Position numbers and translations under genes: made by a program. From an uncultured Alphaproteobacteria bacterium (lineage in GTDB: Bacteria > Pseudomonadota > Alphaproteobacteria > RF32 > CAG-239), in assembly GCA_904501925.1 (NCBI GenBank), contig CAJGCO010000012.1, positions 1-46,379 on the forward strand: a stretch of DNA of 46,379 nucleotides. The letters run 5' to 3'. The notes under the pieces are model-generated. The model was not told the origin of the DNA. It searched no databases and was given only the letters and a program-made list of their open reading frames with translations. Below, piece by piece: positions 14,809 through 24,976 of the stretch. Positions within the stretch are counted from its first letter, which is position 1. Every line of letters starts with the position of its first letter.

Positions 14809-15660
14809 TTATTTAGCAGCAGGTATAACTTCACCTTCTAAAGTATACTTTTCAACCTTTGCATTTTTTTGCAAGTTTTCAAAAATTTCTGCTACAACTT
14901 TTTGAGTAACCATGTTTTTCAACTGAGGCTCAACATCTTTCAAAGCCATTGGTTTAGATGCTCTTTCATCTTCAACCAAAATCACATGATAACCAAACTC
15001 TGTTTTAACTGGAGTCTTAGAATATTCACCTTTATTCATAGCAAATGCAGCTTTTGAAAATTCAGGAACCATCATTTCAGCTGTAAAGTAACCTAAATCA
15101 GCTACGCTATCTTTAGAATATTCACCAGCTAATTTAACAAAGTCTTCACCTTTATTAAGTTTAGCAATAACTTCTTTAGCTTTTTCCTCTGTTTCTACTA
15201 AAATATGTTTAGCGCTAACTTCTTTTTGGCTTTCAAATTTTGCTGTATACTCATTATAAAGCTCATTTACAGCTTCAGCAGTAACTTTTTCATCAACCAT
15301 TCTTTCTAAATAAAGTTTACGAGCTAAATCTTCTTTTGCTGTAACTAATTGTCTTTGATATTCAGGTGTTTCTTCAATTTTTGCTTCTTTTGCAGCCTGA
15401 TATACTAATTTACCATTAACAAAAACATCTAAAGTCTTTGTATAAAACTCTTCAAAGCTAACTTTATCTTTAATTTGAGCATGGTCAGCATAGCTTTGTT
15501 TTAAATCATTAACATAAATAACTTCACCATTAACTTTGGCTGCAACACCTTTACCACCACCAGCATTCGCATTATATACTTTAAAAGATATAAAAGAAGC
15601 TACGGCAACAACAATAACTGCAACAGTTGAAATTGTGAAACCAAGGATTCTCTTTTTCAT
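14809..15660 (-). CDS. Membrane-anchored parvulin-type peptidyl-prolyl isomerase (PpiC/SurA-like)
   Basis: This is predicted to speed proline isomerisation and to chaperone proteins on the periplasmic side. Start ATG 15660 (283 residues) is preceded by GGAGG. A membrane anchor or signal peptide spans residues 5-30. A SurA/PrsA-like N-terminal chaperone helix region follows (VAAKVNGEVIYVNDLKQ, the usual opening). The parvulin domain, about residues 145-240, runs from SAKHILVETEEKAKE through DLGYFTAEMMVPEF to EFGYHVILVEDER. A charged C-terminal helix closes it. It is a single gene with its own terminator, divergent from secA, with which it may share the job of handling exported proteins. Confidence 0.88.
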   Translation of the reverse strand: MKKRILGFTISTVAVIVVAVASFISFKVYNANAGGGKGVAAKVNGEVIYVNDLKQSYADHAQIKDKVSFEEFYTKTLDVFVNGKLVYQAAKEAKIEETPEYQRQLVTAKEDLARKLYLERMVDEKVTAEAVNELYNEYTAKFESQKEVSAKHILVETEEKAKEVIAKLNKGEDFVKLAGEYSKDSVADLGYFTAEMMVPEFSKAAFAMNKGEYSKTPVKTEFGYHVILVEDERASKPMALKDVEPQLKNMVTQKVVAEIFENLQKNAKVEKYTLEGEVIPAAK

Positions 15661-15758
15661 AAAAACCTCCAAAAATAAAAAAATTCAATCTCACGTAATC
15701 ATATACACTCATTTATTAAAAATTCCAAGTATTTTTTAATTAACGTTTATAACTTTTG

Positions 15759-15787
15759 TTGATAGTATTGACTTTATTCTATATAAA
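15759..15787 (+). promoter_or_regulatory. Promoter of secA
   Basis: TTGATA (15759-15764), a 17-base spacer, and TATAAA (15782-15787) give a start near 15795, about 33 bases before the secA ATG. Confidence 0.55.
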
Positions 15788-15827
15788 CACTAAATGTATC
15801 CTAAAGATAAACGTATAAGGTAAAGAA

Positions 15828-18518
15828 ATGTTAACAGATATCGCACGCAAAATTTTCGGTTCAGCAAACGACCGTTTTGTAAAAAAACAATATAAAATTG
15901 TAGAACAAATTAACTCTTTAGAAGAAAACTTTATAAAACTCACAAACGAAGAGCTTAGAAATAAAACTATCGAATTTCGTAATCGTCTAAAAGATGGTGA
16001 AACATTAGACAGCCTTCTACCTGAAGCTTTTGCAACAGTTAGAGAAGCTGCCAAAAGAACTCTCGGACAACGCCATTACGATGTTCAATTAATTGGTGGT
16101 ATTGTTCTACATAAAGGCATGATATCTGAAATGAAAACAGGTGAAGGTAAAACTTTAGTTGCAACCCTAGCCGCATATTTAAATGCTGTTGAACAAAAAG
16201 GTGTTCATATCGTTACTGTAAACGACTATCTTGCAAGGCGTGACGCAGAATGGATGGGACAAGTATACCAATTTTTGGGCTTAACTGTTGACTACATTAC
16301 TCACGAAAAAAATGACGAGCAAAGAAAACAAGCTTATAATGCTGACATCACATATGCAACAAACAACGAACTAGGTTTTGATTATCTTCGTGACAATATG
16401 AAATTTTCTCTAGCAGAAAAAGTACAACGTGATTTTAATTATGCCATTGTTGATGAAGTTGACTCTATTCTAATTGACGAAGCAAGAACCCCTTTAATTA
16501 TATCAGGCGCTGCAGAAGATTCTTCTGAAAAATACATTCTTGTAAACAATATAATTAAAAACATTATACCTACAGATTATGAAAAAGATGAAAAATCTAA
16601 AAACGTAACTCTAACAGAAGCAGGTATGGAGCACATTGAAAATTTATTAAAATCATCAGGACTACTAGCAGAAGGTGGTTTATATGATATTAAAAACGTT
16701 TCACTAGTAAACCACATAAACCAAGCTCTTCGTGCAAATATAATGTTTATCAGAGATGTTGATTACCTTGTTCGTGACGGTAAAGTTATGATTATTGATG
16801 ACTTTACAGGACGTGTTATGGAAGGTAGACGTTATGGTGATGGCTTACACCAAGCAATTGAAGCCAAAGAGGGTGTTAATATTGAATCAGAAAACCAAAC
16901 ACTTGCTTCAATCACATACCAAAATTACTTCCGTTTATACCCTAAACTATCTGGTATGACCGGTACAGCAATGACTGAAGAAGCAGAGTTTTGTGATATT
17001 TACAACTTAAACACTGTTGAAATACCAACAAATCGCCCAGTTTTACGTATTGATGAAAACGACTGCATTTACCGTACAGAAAAAGAAAAAATAAAGGCAA
17101 TCATTTCAACAATTATTGAATGCAACAAAAAAGGCCAACCAGTGCTAGTTGGCACAACATCTGTTGAAAAATCTGAATTAATTGCATCACACTTAAAAAA
17201 AGAAACAAACATTAAATTTGAAGTATTAAATGCAAAACAACACGAACGTGAAGCTATGATTGTGGCTGAAGCAGGAAAATTTGGAGCAGTTACAATTGCA
17301 ACCAATATGGCAGGACGTGGTACAGATATTCAATTAGGTGGCAACCCTGATATGACCCTAAAAAAACAATTAAAGGGAAATGAAACACCTGAAGAAATTG
17401 CAAAATTAAAAGAAGAAATAGCCAAAGAAATTTCTGAAAACAAAGAAAAAGTATTAAATGCTGGTGGTTTATATATTCTAGGTACAGAGCGTCACGAAAG
17501 TCGTCGTATTGACAACCAATTACGTGGACGTTCAGGTCGTCAAGGTGACCCAGGTCAATCTAAATTCTTCTTATCACTAGAAGATGATTTAATGAGAATT
17601 TTTGGCTCCGAAAGAATGTCCGAAGTTCTACGTCGTCTTGGTTTGCCAGAAGGTGAAGCTCTTGTTCACCCATTCATAAGCAAAGCCCTAGAAAAAGCAC
17701 AACAAAAAGTAGAAGAACGCAATTTTGATATTCGTAAATCAATCTTAAAATATGATAACGTTATGAATGATCAAAGAAAAGTTATTTACGAACAAAGAAA
17801 AGAATTAATGTCAATGACTGATATTTCTGAAACAATCACAGATATGCGTCACGACTATATATCATCTCTTGTTTGCACCAATATTCCTCTTGGTACAACT
17901 CCAGAAGAATGGAATATTGAACAATTAAAACAAGACCTCTTTGCAACGACTGGAAATATTTTACCACTTGAAGAATGGTCAAAACGTCCAGCAATAGACA
18001 GTGAAGATATGTTGTCTCTTGTTATTGAAGAGGTTGATAAAAACCTTGCAATTAAAAACAAAGATGTTCCTGAAGAAATCATTCGCATTGTTGAAAAAAG
18101 CATTATCCTCCAATGCCTTGACCAACTTTGGAAAGAACACATTGCTGCTTTAGACTTAATGCATCACACAATTGGATTAAGAGCATATGGTCAAAAAGAT
18201 CCTCTTAACGAATATAAAAAAGAAGCATTTAACATGTTCTCTGATATGTTAGATTTGTTAAAAGAAAAAACAACAACATTAATTTGTCGCGTACCAATTA
18301 AACAAGGTAGTGAAAATGATTTAAGAGAACAAGAACAACATCGTCAAAATGCAAAAATGGAAGCAAAACATGAATCATTTAACAATAATGAACCTGTTGC
18401 TCCACAAAATATTACTACTTCACAACAACCTGTAATTGTTAGAAACATTCCAAGAAACAGCCCTTGTCCTTGTGGAAGTGGTAAAAAATATAAACATTGC
18501 CACGGAAAAGTTGCTTAA
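15828..18518 (+). CDS. secA: Preprotein translocase ATPase SecA
   Basis: This is the motor that pushes unfolded preproteins through SecYEG. Length 896 is normal. Visible features are Walker A EMKTGEGKTL (residues 102-109), the Walker B region AIVDEVDSILIDEARTP, the preprotein cross-linking domain, the second nucleotide-binding fold (TIATNMAGRGTDIQLGGNPD; ERHESRRIDNQLRGRSGRQG), helical wing and scaffold regions, and the C-terminal SEC-C zinc motif CPCGSGKKYKHCHG (Cys880, Cys882, Cys891, His892) that binds SecB or phospholipid. A recognisable promoter lies upstream. sufC starts 17 bases downstream, so secA, sufC and sufD probably share a transcript. Confidence 0.98.
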   Translation: MLTDIARKIFGSANDRFVKKQYKIVEQINSLEENFIKLTNEELRNKTIEFRNRLKDGETLDSLLPEAFATVREAAKRTLGQRHYDVQLIGGIVLHKGMISEMKTGEGKTLVATLAAYLNAVEQKGVHIVTVNDYLARRDAEWMGQVYQFLGLTVDYITHEKNDEQRKQAYNADITYATNNELGFDYLRDNMKFSLAEKVQRDFNYAIVDEVDSILIDEARTPLIISGAAEDSSEKYILVNNIIKNIIPTDYEKDEKSKNVTLTEAGMEHIENLLKSSGLLAEGGLYDIKNVSLVNHINQALRANIMFIRDVDYLVRDGKVMIIDDFTGRVMEGRRYGDGLHQAIEAKEGVNIESENQTLASITYQNYFRLYPKLSGMTGTAMTEEAEFCDIYNLNTVEIPTNRPVLRIDENDCIYRTEKEKIKAIISTIIECNKKGQPVLVGTTSVEKSELIASHLKKETNIKFEVLNAKQHEREAMIVAEAGKFGAVTIATNMAGRGTDIQLGGNPDMTLKKQLKGNETPEEIAKLKEEIAKEISENKEKVLNAGGLYILGTERHESRRIDNQLRGRSGRQGDPGQSKFFLSLEDDLMRIFGSERMSEVLRRLGLPEGEALVHPFISKALEKAQQKVEERNFDIRKSILKYDNVMNDQRKVIYEQRKELMSMTDISETITDMRHDYISSLVCTNIPLGTTPEEWNIEQLKQDLFATTGNILPLEEWSKRPAIDSEDMLSLVIEEVDKNLAIKNKDVPEEIIRIVEKSIILQCLDQLWKEHIAALDLMHHTIGLRAYGQKDPLNEYKKEAFNMFSDMLDLLKEKTTTLICRVPIKQGSENDLREQEQHRQNAKMEAKHESFNNNEPVAPQNITTSQQPVIVRNIPRNSPCPCGSGKKYKHCHGKVA

Positions 18519-18535
18519 AAAAGAAAGATAAAAAA

Positions 18536-19297
18536 ATGACTACGCCTTTGTTAAAAATAAAAAACCTTTATGCATCTGTTGATAATAAAGAAATCATAAA
18601 AGGTTTAAACCTCACTATTAACGAAGGCGAAGTCCATGCAATAATGGGGCCAAATGGTGCAGGAAAATCATCTCTTTCATATGTATTAAGTGGCAAAGAT
18701 GGTTATGAAGTAACCTCTGGAGAAATATTATTCAAAGGTAAAAATCTTCTTGAACTAAACACAGAAGATAGAGCCAGAAATGGTCTATTTTTATCTTTGC
18801 AATATCCAACAGAAATTCCTGGCGTTACTGTTTCAAATTTTTTAAAGCATTCTCTAAACGCTATAAGAAAATATAAAAACCAAGAAGAGCTAGACACTCT
18901 TCAATTTATGAAACACTTAAAAACCGAAGCACAAAAATTAAACATAAACCAAGATATGTTAAAAAGATTTGTAAATGTAGGTTTTTCAGGAGGTGAAAAA
19001 AAACGTTTTGAAACCTTACAAATGGCGCTTTTGAAACCCGATTTTTCAATCTTAGATGAAATAGATTCAGGTTTAGATATTGATGCTCTAAAAATTGTTT
19101 CAGAAGGCGTAAACTCCTTAAGAACACAAAAAAATGCCTTTCTTTTAATAACCCACTACCAACGTTTATTATCACATATAACCCCTGATGTTATACATAT
19201 TTTTGCAGATGGACACATTGTTAAAACTGGTGACAAATCTCTAGCTTTAGAGCTTGAAGAACATGGTTATACTAATTTTATCAAAGAAGAAAAATAA
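18536..19297 (+). CDS. sufC: Fe-S cluster assembly ATPase SufC
   Basis: This is the ABC-type ATPase of the SufBCD scaffold that builds Fe-S clusters in the cytoplasm. 253 residues from ATG 18536; the frame is open further upstream but would overlap the secA stop. Walker A is GPNGAGKS (38-45), the signature motif SGGEKKR (151-157) and Walker B SILDEIDSGLD (171-181). The Q-loop and the LLITHYQRLL switch His are present and typical of SufC. It overlaps sufD by one base (TAATG). sufB, normally directly before sufC, is not here; secA is instead. Confidence 0.96.
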   Translation: MTTPLLKIKNLYASVDNKEIIKGLNLTINEGEVHAIMGPNGAGKSSLSYVLSGKDGYEVTSGEILFKGKNLLELNTEDRARNGLFLSLQYPTEIPGVTVSNFLKHSLNAIRKYKNQEELDTLQFMKHLKTEAQKLNINQDMLKRFVNVGFSGGEKKRFETLQMALLKPDFSILDEIDSGLDIDALKIVSEGVNSLRTQKNAFLLITHYQRLLSHITPDVIHIFADGHIVKTGDKSLALELEEHGYTNFIKEEK

Positions 19298-20556
19298 TGA
19301 ATAAAATACCTCTAATAGAAGATATAGAATTATTCTTAGATGACAAACCATCTGTTTATGCTATTAGAGAAAATGCCAAACAACTATTAGCAGAAAAAAA
19401 ATATCCAACCTCAAAAAAAGAAAGTTGGAAATACACAAACATAACACCAATAATAAATAGTAATTTTTCGCCTAAAATTCATTGCGACTGCAACAATGAT
19501 AGTTGCACCTGCACTAAAAACCACTGCTCTTGTGATAACGAAAAATCAACATTTATAGATATAAAATTTTGTAAAGGCCGTCTTCACATTGAAGAATACA
19601 ACACACCCAAAGGTTTAACAATAAAATCCCTTGCCGAAGTTTTATATGAAGATGAATATAAAAAATATTTATTAAAATCATTTGATATTTCAAAAAATCC
19701 ATTCACATTATTAAACACAGCATACCTAGAACAAGGAATATGTATTATCGTTGAAAAAAATACCGTTTTAACATCGCCATTAAACATTATATATAATCAA
19801 AACAATTGCGATAATACTCAAATAAACATTCACAATCTTGTTATATTAGAAAATAATTCAAATTTAGAGATTATAGAACATTTTTCATCAAACAATTCAA
19901 ACTCATACCTATCAAATATTGTTAATGAAATTTATTTAAAAGAAAACAGTCATCTAAATCATTATAAAATTCAAAAAGAAAGTTCAAAAGGTTTTCATAT
20001 TGCATATAACAGCATAAAATTATATAAAAACTCATCATATAAACAATTTTATTATTCTAATGGCGCTCAAATAAGCAGAAATGAAAACCTCATAAATTTA
20101 GAAGACGAAAATGCAAACGCAGAAATTTATTCTGCATATAGAGCAAAAACAAACTCTACAACAGATATTACAACAAACATCAATCACAAATCTGCACATA
20201 CAACATCAAACCAAATAGCAAAAGCTATTTTAGAAACAAACTCAACTGCAAATTTTGTTGGAAAAATTCATATTTCTCCACTTTCTATCAAAACATCTGG
20301 CAACCAATTACATAAAGCCCTATACTTATCAGATAACGCTACTCTAAATTGCAAACCAGAATTAGAAATCTATGCAGATGATGTAAAATGCTCACACGGT
20401 GCAACTTGTGGCCAAATAGATAAAGATCAATTATTTTACTTAACTTCAAGAGGTATATCAAAAGAAGATGCTATCAATATTCTAACATCAGCACATCTTG
20501 ATGAAATATTTGCGCTTATTCCAAATCAACAAATAAAAGAGCTTTATTTTATTTAA
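19297..20556 (+). CDS. sufD: Fe-S cluster assembly protein SufD, with an N-terminal CxC-rich insertion
   Basis: This partner of SufB and SufC in the SufBC2D scaffold is 419 residues long. It has the typical N-terminal helix motif (KKESWKYTNIT, residues 40-50), a central right-handed beta-helix rich in Asn, Leu and Ile, and the conserved C-terminal region DDVKCSHGATCGQID (about 361-375), with the Cys and His shared by SufB and SufD. Residues 63-79 hold three CxC pairs spaced seven residues apart (C63/C65, C70/C72, C77/C79), not a normal feature of SufD. Coding is host-like. sufC is coupled upstream. The convergent 20558-21361 gene ends two bases away, with no terminator between them. Confidence 0.92.
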   Translation: MNKIPLIEDIELFLDDKPSVYAIRENAKQLLAEKKYPTSKKESWKYTNITPIINSNFSPKIHCDCNNDSCTCTKNHCSCDNEKSTFIDIKFCKGRLHIEEYNTPKGLTIKSLAEVLYEDEYKKYLLKSFDISKNPFTLLNTAYLEQGICIIVEKNTVLTSPLNIIYNQNNCDNTQINIHNLVILENNSNLEIIEHFSSNNSNSYLSNIVNEIYLKENSHLNHYKIQKESSKGFHIAYNSIKLYKNSSYKQFYYSNGAQISRNENLINLEDENANAEIYSAYRAKTNSTTDITTNINHKSAHTTSNQIAKAILETNSTANFVGKIHISPLSIKTSGNQLHKALYLSDNATLNCKPELEIYADDVKCSHGATCGQIDKDQLFYLTSRGISKEDAINILTSAHLDEIFALIPNQQIKELYFI

Positions 20557-20557
20557 T

Positions 20558-21361
20558 TTATTCTTCCCCAAAAACAACTTTATTCTGATAATTCAACACA
20601 CCTTGAATACCTACAACAAGCAAACAAACAAAAAAGTTTAAACAAAACTCAGCAACAATACTAGAAAACACTCCATCTAATGAAATATATGCCAATACAA
20701 AAGCTAACCTAATACATAACAGCATAAGAACCATATATACAAAAAACCATCCCAAAATCTTATATAAGCTATCATAAACTATCATCAAGCTTTTACTAAA
20801 ACAACACCACTCTTTGCCCTCAAAAAATCTCACCCACAAAAATGCCAACATTAACAATACCACAAAAACAATAACAATAGATGATAATGATATATATAAC
20901 ATAAACTCAAAAGCAGCATTATCTATAACTACCCTCGATGATAAATAATATGTAATTATAGATATCATTATAAAAGATATAAAGTAAAACAAAATCAACC
21001 CAAATGCCTTTAAATCTTGTTTTATAAATCTTTTCACTAAAACTTCACTCATTGGCTTGTTTTGATATGCAAACATTTGCCATCTACTAATAAAAATAGA
21101 ATACGCTAAAATTCCAAACAAAAATTTAACCAAAGGGCCAACAACTCCATAATTACAATATGATGCAGAATAATGTTCATTATACATACAACCAACAACC
21201 TTGCCACTAAAAAAGCCCACCAAGGATAAAAACAAACACAACATCGTGCTCAATAAAATAAAACCTTTATTCTTTTTAATTACTTGCTCATAAGACGCCG
21301 ACAATCCTTTAAAAAACTTAAATTCAACATAATTTTCATCTTTTTTATCAAAACCAAACAT
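20558..21361 (-). CDS. Polytopic membrane protein, unknown (267 residues)
   Basis: I do not recognise the family. A charged N-terminus (FGFDKKDENYVEFKFFKGLS) is followed by about six hydrophobic segments: near residues 33-55, 80-97, 120-140, 150-175, 200-222 and 232-255. A conserved-looking RFFEGKEW motif lies in a cytoplasmic loop near residue 180, and the overall plan resembles small transporter-like or DUF-type inner-membrane proteins. It is 12 bases downstream of dnaE and probably on the same transcript, though no functional link is obvious. Its stop converges with that of sufD. Confidence 0.7.
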   Translation of the reverse strand: MFGFDKKDENYVEFKFFKGLSASYEQVIKKNKGFILLSTMLCLFLSLVGFFSGKVVGCMYNEHYSASYCNYGVVGPLVKFLFGILAYSIFISRWQMFAYQNKPMSEVLVKRFIKQDLKAFGLILFYFISFIMISIITYYLSSRVVIDNAAFEFMLYISLSSIVIVFVVLLMLAFLWVRFFEGKEWCCFSKSLMIVYDSLYKILGWFFVYMVLMLLCIRLAFVLAYISLDGVFSSIVAEFCLNFFVCLLVVGIQGVLNYQNKVVFGEE

Positions 21362-21373
21362 AGATACACCCCC

Positions 21374-24300
21374 CTATAATTCTTTAACAGATACAACACC
21401 TGGTATACTTTTTAAGTTTGTTAATAACATATTATCAGCAAAAGCAAAACCACCTTCAATTTCTATTCTAACATCCCAGTCATCTAATTCTGGTTCAATA
21501 TAAACTTTGTTTAATCCTCTTCTATCTGCATACAAAATTCTTTTAACATCTTTTACTGCAGCAACATTTCCTATCGTAATAACCAAACCTGTTGCTTGTT
21601 CTGCTATTGCTTCATCAATGGTCTTTATTGAGTTAATCATAACCCTTGGATTTTCTTCTTCTGATTGTTTATTTATCGTAACCTTAACTAACAAAGGTGC
21701 ACCAGATGTAATAATGTCTTCATATTTTGCCAAACCATCAGAAAACAACATTCCTTCAACTGTACCCGTTGTATCAGAAAAACCAACAAAAGCATACTTA
21801 TTTCCATTTTTACTAATTCTCTTTTGAAAGTTCTCTACACAACCGGCAACATTAGCTTTAATGCTGTCACCAACTTTAATGTTAGCCATAACTTCCTGAC
21901 AATTTTTAACACCAAGCTTAGGCATACTCTCAGCATAAACATCCAAAGGGTGTGCAGATAAATAAAACCCAACAGCACCAGCCTCTAATCTTAATTTCTC
22001 CAAATCTGGCCAATCTGGCGCATCAAACAACTTAACCTTAGAAGAATACTCTTCAGCCCCAAACAAAGACGACTGCGCACTAGTTTTCATCTCGGTTGCA
22101 GAAGAAATATTTTTCAAAATCAAATCAATGTTTGCAAAAAGTTTTCCTCTTTTTTTCTCTATGCTATCAAAAGCACCAGCTTTAATTAATTGTTCTAACT
22201 GTTTTCTATTTAATTGCTTTGCATCAACCCTATTTATAAAGTCAGAAATATCTTTAAATTTACCACCTTTTTCTCTTGCCTCAACAATAGCGTTCATATT
22301 TGCTTCACCAACACCTTTTATTGCACCTAAAGCATACCTTAATTTACCGTCTTGAACACTAAATTTTGCCAAAGATTCATTCACATCAGGTTTCAAAACC
22401 TCAATTCCCAAAGCTTTACACTCTGCCTTAAACCCTGCTAATTTATCGGTATTAGTAATATCCAAATCCATAACAGCACACATAAATTCAACAGGATAAT
22501 GCGCTTTTAAATATGCTGTATGATAAGAAACAAGAGAATATGCCGCTGCGTGTGATTTATTAAAACCATATGATGCAAACTTCTCCATCTGATCAAAAAT
22601 ACTTTTTGCAACCTCTTCATCTATACCATTCTTAACAGCACCTTCTGTAAACATAATGCGTTGCTTTGGAATTTCATCACGCATTTTTTTACCCATAACT
22701 TTACGCAACTTATCAGCGCCACCCATGGTATATCCACCCAACTCACGAGCAATCATCATAACTTGCTCTTGATACACCATGATACCATATGTTTCTTTTA
22801 AAATAGGCTCCAATTTTGGGTGTAAATATTGTATCTCTTCCTCACCATGCTTACGTTTAATAAACGTTGGAATATTATCCATTGGACCTGGACGATACAA
22901 AGACACAATTGCAATCAAATCTTCAAATCTATCTGGCTTAATCTGTTTATGCACGTCTTTCATACCAGCTGATTCAAATTGAAATACTGCAGAAGTTTTT
23001 CCATCTGCCAACATTTTATATGTATCTACATCATCTAAAGGCACCGTCTCCATATCAACATCAATCCCTCTAGATTTCTTAATCCAATCAATCGCCCTTT
23101 GAATAACTGTAAGCGTTTTTAATCCTAAAAAGTCAAACTTAATTAAACCTGTTTCTTCCACAAACTTCATATCATACATAGTAACAGGCATATCTGCTCT
23201 AGGATCTTTATATAAAGGAACAAGCTGTTCTAATGGTCTATCACCAATCACAACACCAGCAGCATGCATACCGGAGTTTCTATACAAACCCTCTAACTTT
23301 ATAGCAATTTCAAACAACTTATTTACCTGAGGGTCATTTTGCCTCAATTCTTCAAGCTCAGGCACTTGCTCCAACGCTTCAATTAGTGTTGGATTCTTTC
23401 CTTGTACACCTGCTGGAATCATTTTAGATATTTTATCTGCTTGAGAATATGGCATTTGCAAAACTCTCGCCACATCACGAATAACAGCTTTAGATTGCAA
23501 TTTACCATAAGTAATAATTTGCGCCACGTGGTCAAAACCATATTTTTCTTGCACATATTCAATCGTTTTATAACGATTCTCCTGACAAAAATCCACGTCA
23601 AAGTCCGGCATATTTACACGTTCAGGGTTAAGAAAACGCTCAAAAAGCAAGTCTAATTTAATTGGATCAAGTTCTGTAATTTTCAAAGCCCATGCCACAA
23701 TAGAACCAGCACCAGAACCACGTCCTGGGCCAACCGGAACCCCATGACCTTTAGACCATTTAATAAAATCCGACACAATGAGAAAATATCCCGGAAACCC
23801 CATTTTTTTAATAACGCTTAATTCATAATCCAAACGAGCATAATATTTTTCATCAATCTCTATACGCTGTTCTTCTGTTATTCCCTCATAATAACCAGCT
23901 TTTTCTAATCGCTCATTTAAACCACGATAAGCTTCTTCTGTAATAAACTCGTCTTGAGTTCTTCCTTCTGGACATTCAAAAATAGGCAATAATGGATCTA
24001 CTTTTTTAGATAAATAATTGCACATTTTTGCAATTCTAACCGTATTATTTATAGCTTCAGGTAAATCACTAAAAAGCTCAACCATCTCCTCTTCTGTTTT
24101 AAGTCTATTATTTATAGAAAACCTACGCCTATTTTCATTTGCAACATATTCACCAGCAGAAATACAAACCAAAGCATCATGAGCTTCATACATTTCATCA
24201 TCTAAAAAGAAAACTTCATTTGTCGCAACTAATGGAATATTATTTTCATAAGCAATATCAATAAAACTTTCCTCAGTTTTTAGCTCTGTTTCTAAACCAA

Positions 24301-24847
24301 GACGAGATATCTCAATATAAAATCTATCACCAAATATTTCTTTTAATTTTATTGCGTAATTTTTAGCTTCTTCTTTTCTATTCTCCAAAAGCAAGCGACC
24401 TATCGCTCCTTCAACACCACCGCTAAGAACAATCAACCCCTCATTAAAATCACGCAAATTATCAAGTGTAAGCTGTGGCGCCCAACCATTTTGAGTGTTA
24501 TCCAAATAAAATCTTTTCATTAGCTTCATTATATTGCTATAACCAACACTATCCATCACAAGCAATACAATTTTATCTGGCTCCAATTCTTTTCCTTTAG
24601 AAAGTAAAATATTATCAGAATCTTCATTTCTTAACAAGAATTGACAACCCATAATAGGTTTAATCCCCTCATCTGATGCATATTTTGAAAAGGCTTTTCC
24701 CCCAAACATATTTGCACTATCAGTAACACCAACAGCACACACACCCATGCTATTTAATTTCTTCATCAACTTAGGAAGCATAATTGCCCCCTCAGCTAAA
24801 GAATATGCTGTATGAACTCTTAAATGTACAAATTTTGGGTCTTTCAT
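21374..24847 (-). CDS. dnaE: DNA polymerase III alpha subunit
   Basis: This is the replicative polymerase catalytic subunit. Start ATG 24847 (1157 residues) is preceded by GAAGGA; the frame is open to a TTG at 24865 that would include this site. The N-terminal PHP domain begins FVHLRVHTAYSLAEGA. The palm carries the catalytic Asp pair in MPDFDVDF (about residue 395) and the third Asp in LIKFDFLGLKTL (about 550). The finger motif GFNKSHAAAYSLVSYHTAYL is intact. A helix-hairpin-helix (LGAIKGVGEANMNAI) and an OB fold (KANVAGCVENFQKRIS) follow. It is of the DnaE1 type, with no exonuclease domain fused. It heads a two-gene unit with a membrane protein. Confidence 0.97.
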   Translation of the reverse strand: MKDPKFVHLRVHTAYSLAEGAIMLPKLMKKLNSMGVCAVGVTDSANMFGGKAFSKYASDEGIKPIMGCQFLLRNEDSDNILLSKGKELEPDKIVLLVMDSVGYSNIMKLMKRFYLDNTQNGWAPQLTLDNLRDFNEGLIVLSGGVEGAIGRLLLENRKEEAKNYAIKLKEIFGDRFYIEISRLGLETELKTEESFIDIAYENNIPLVATNEVFFLDDEMYEAHDALVCISAGEYVANENRRRFSINNRLKTEEEMVELFSDLPEAINNTVRIAKMCNYLSKKVDPLLPIFECPEGRTQDEFITEEAYRGLNERLEKAGYYEGITEEQRIEIDEKYYARLDYELSVIKKMGFPGYFLIVSDFIKWSKGHGVPVGPGRGSGAGSIVAWALKITELDPIKLDLLFERFLNPERVNMPDFDVDFCQENRYKTIEYVQEKYGFDHVAQIITYGKLQSKAVIRDVARVLQMPYSQADKISKMIPAGVQGKNPTLIEALEQVPELEELRQNDPQVNKLFEIAIKLEGLYRNSGMHAAGVVIGDRPLEQLVPLYKDPRADMPVTMYDMKFVEETGLIKFDFLGLKTLTVIQRAIDWIKKSRGIDVDMETVPLDDVDTYKMLADGKTSAVFQFESAGMKDVHKQIKPDRFEDLIAIVSLYRPGPMDNIPTFIKRKHGEEEIQYLHPKLEPILKETYGIMVYQEQVMMIARELGGYTMGGADKLRKVMGKKMRDEIPKQRIMFTEGAVKNGIDEEVAKSIFDQMEKFASYGFNKSHAAAYSLVSYHTAYLKAHYPVEFMCAVMDLDITNTDKLAGFKAECKALGIEVLKPDVNESLAKFSVQDGKLRYALGAIKGVGEANMNAIVEAREKGGKFKDISDFINRVDAKQLNRKQLEQLIKAGAFDSIEKKRGKLFANIDLILKNISSATEMKTSAQSSLFGAEEYSSKVKLFDAPDWPDLEKLRLEAGAVGFYLSAHPLDVYAESMPKLGVKNCQEVMANIKVGDSIKANVAGCVENFQKRISKNGNKYAFVGFSDTTGTVEGMLFSDGLAKYEDIITSGAPLLVKVTINKQSEEENPRVMINSIKTIDEAIAEQATGLVITIGNVAAVKDVKRILYADRRGLNKVYIEPELDDWDVRIEIEGGFAFADNMLLTNLKSIPGVVSVKEL

Positions 24848-24976
24848 AAACCATCCTTCTAACAAATTTAGCAGATATTACCATAAACATATTATATCTC
24901 AACTATTTTATTACAAAATACGAAGCAATTTTTAATAAAAAACTCTTGATTTTTAAAACAAAATATACTAAAAAAC

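Noticed and set aside
18497..18535. An upstream in-frame extension of sufC (13 codons)
   Set aside because: It overlaps the 3' end of secA, including its zinc motif, and the family starts at the ATG at 18536.
23402..23656. Overlapping frames on both strands inside dnaE
   Set aside because: They lie within the polymerase active-site region of an intact DnaE and show no start signals.
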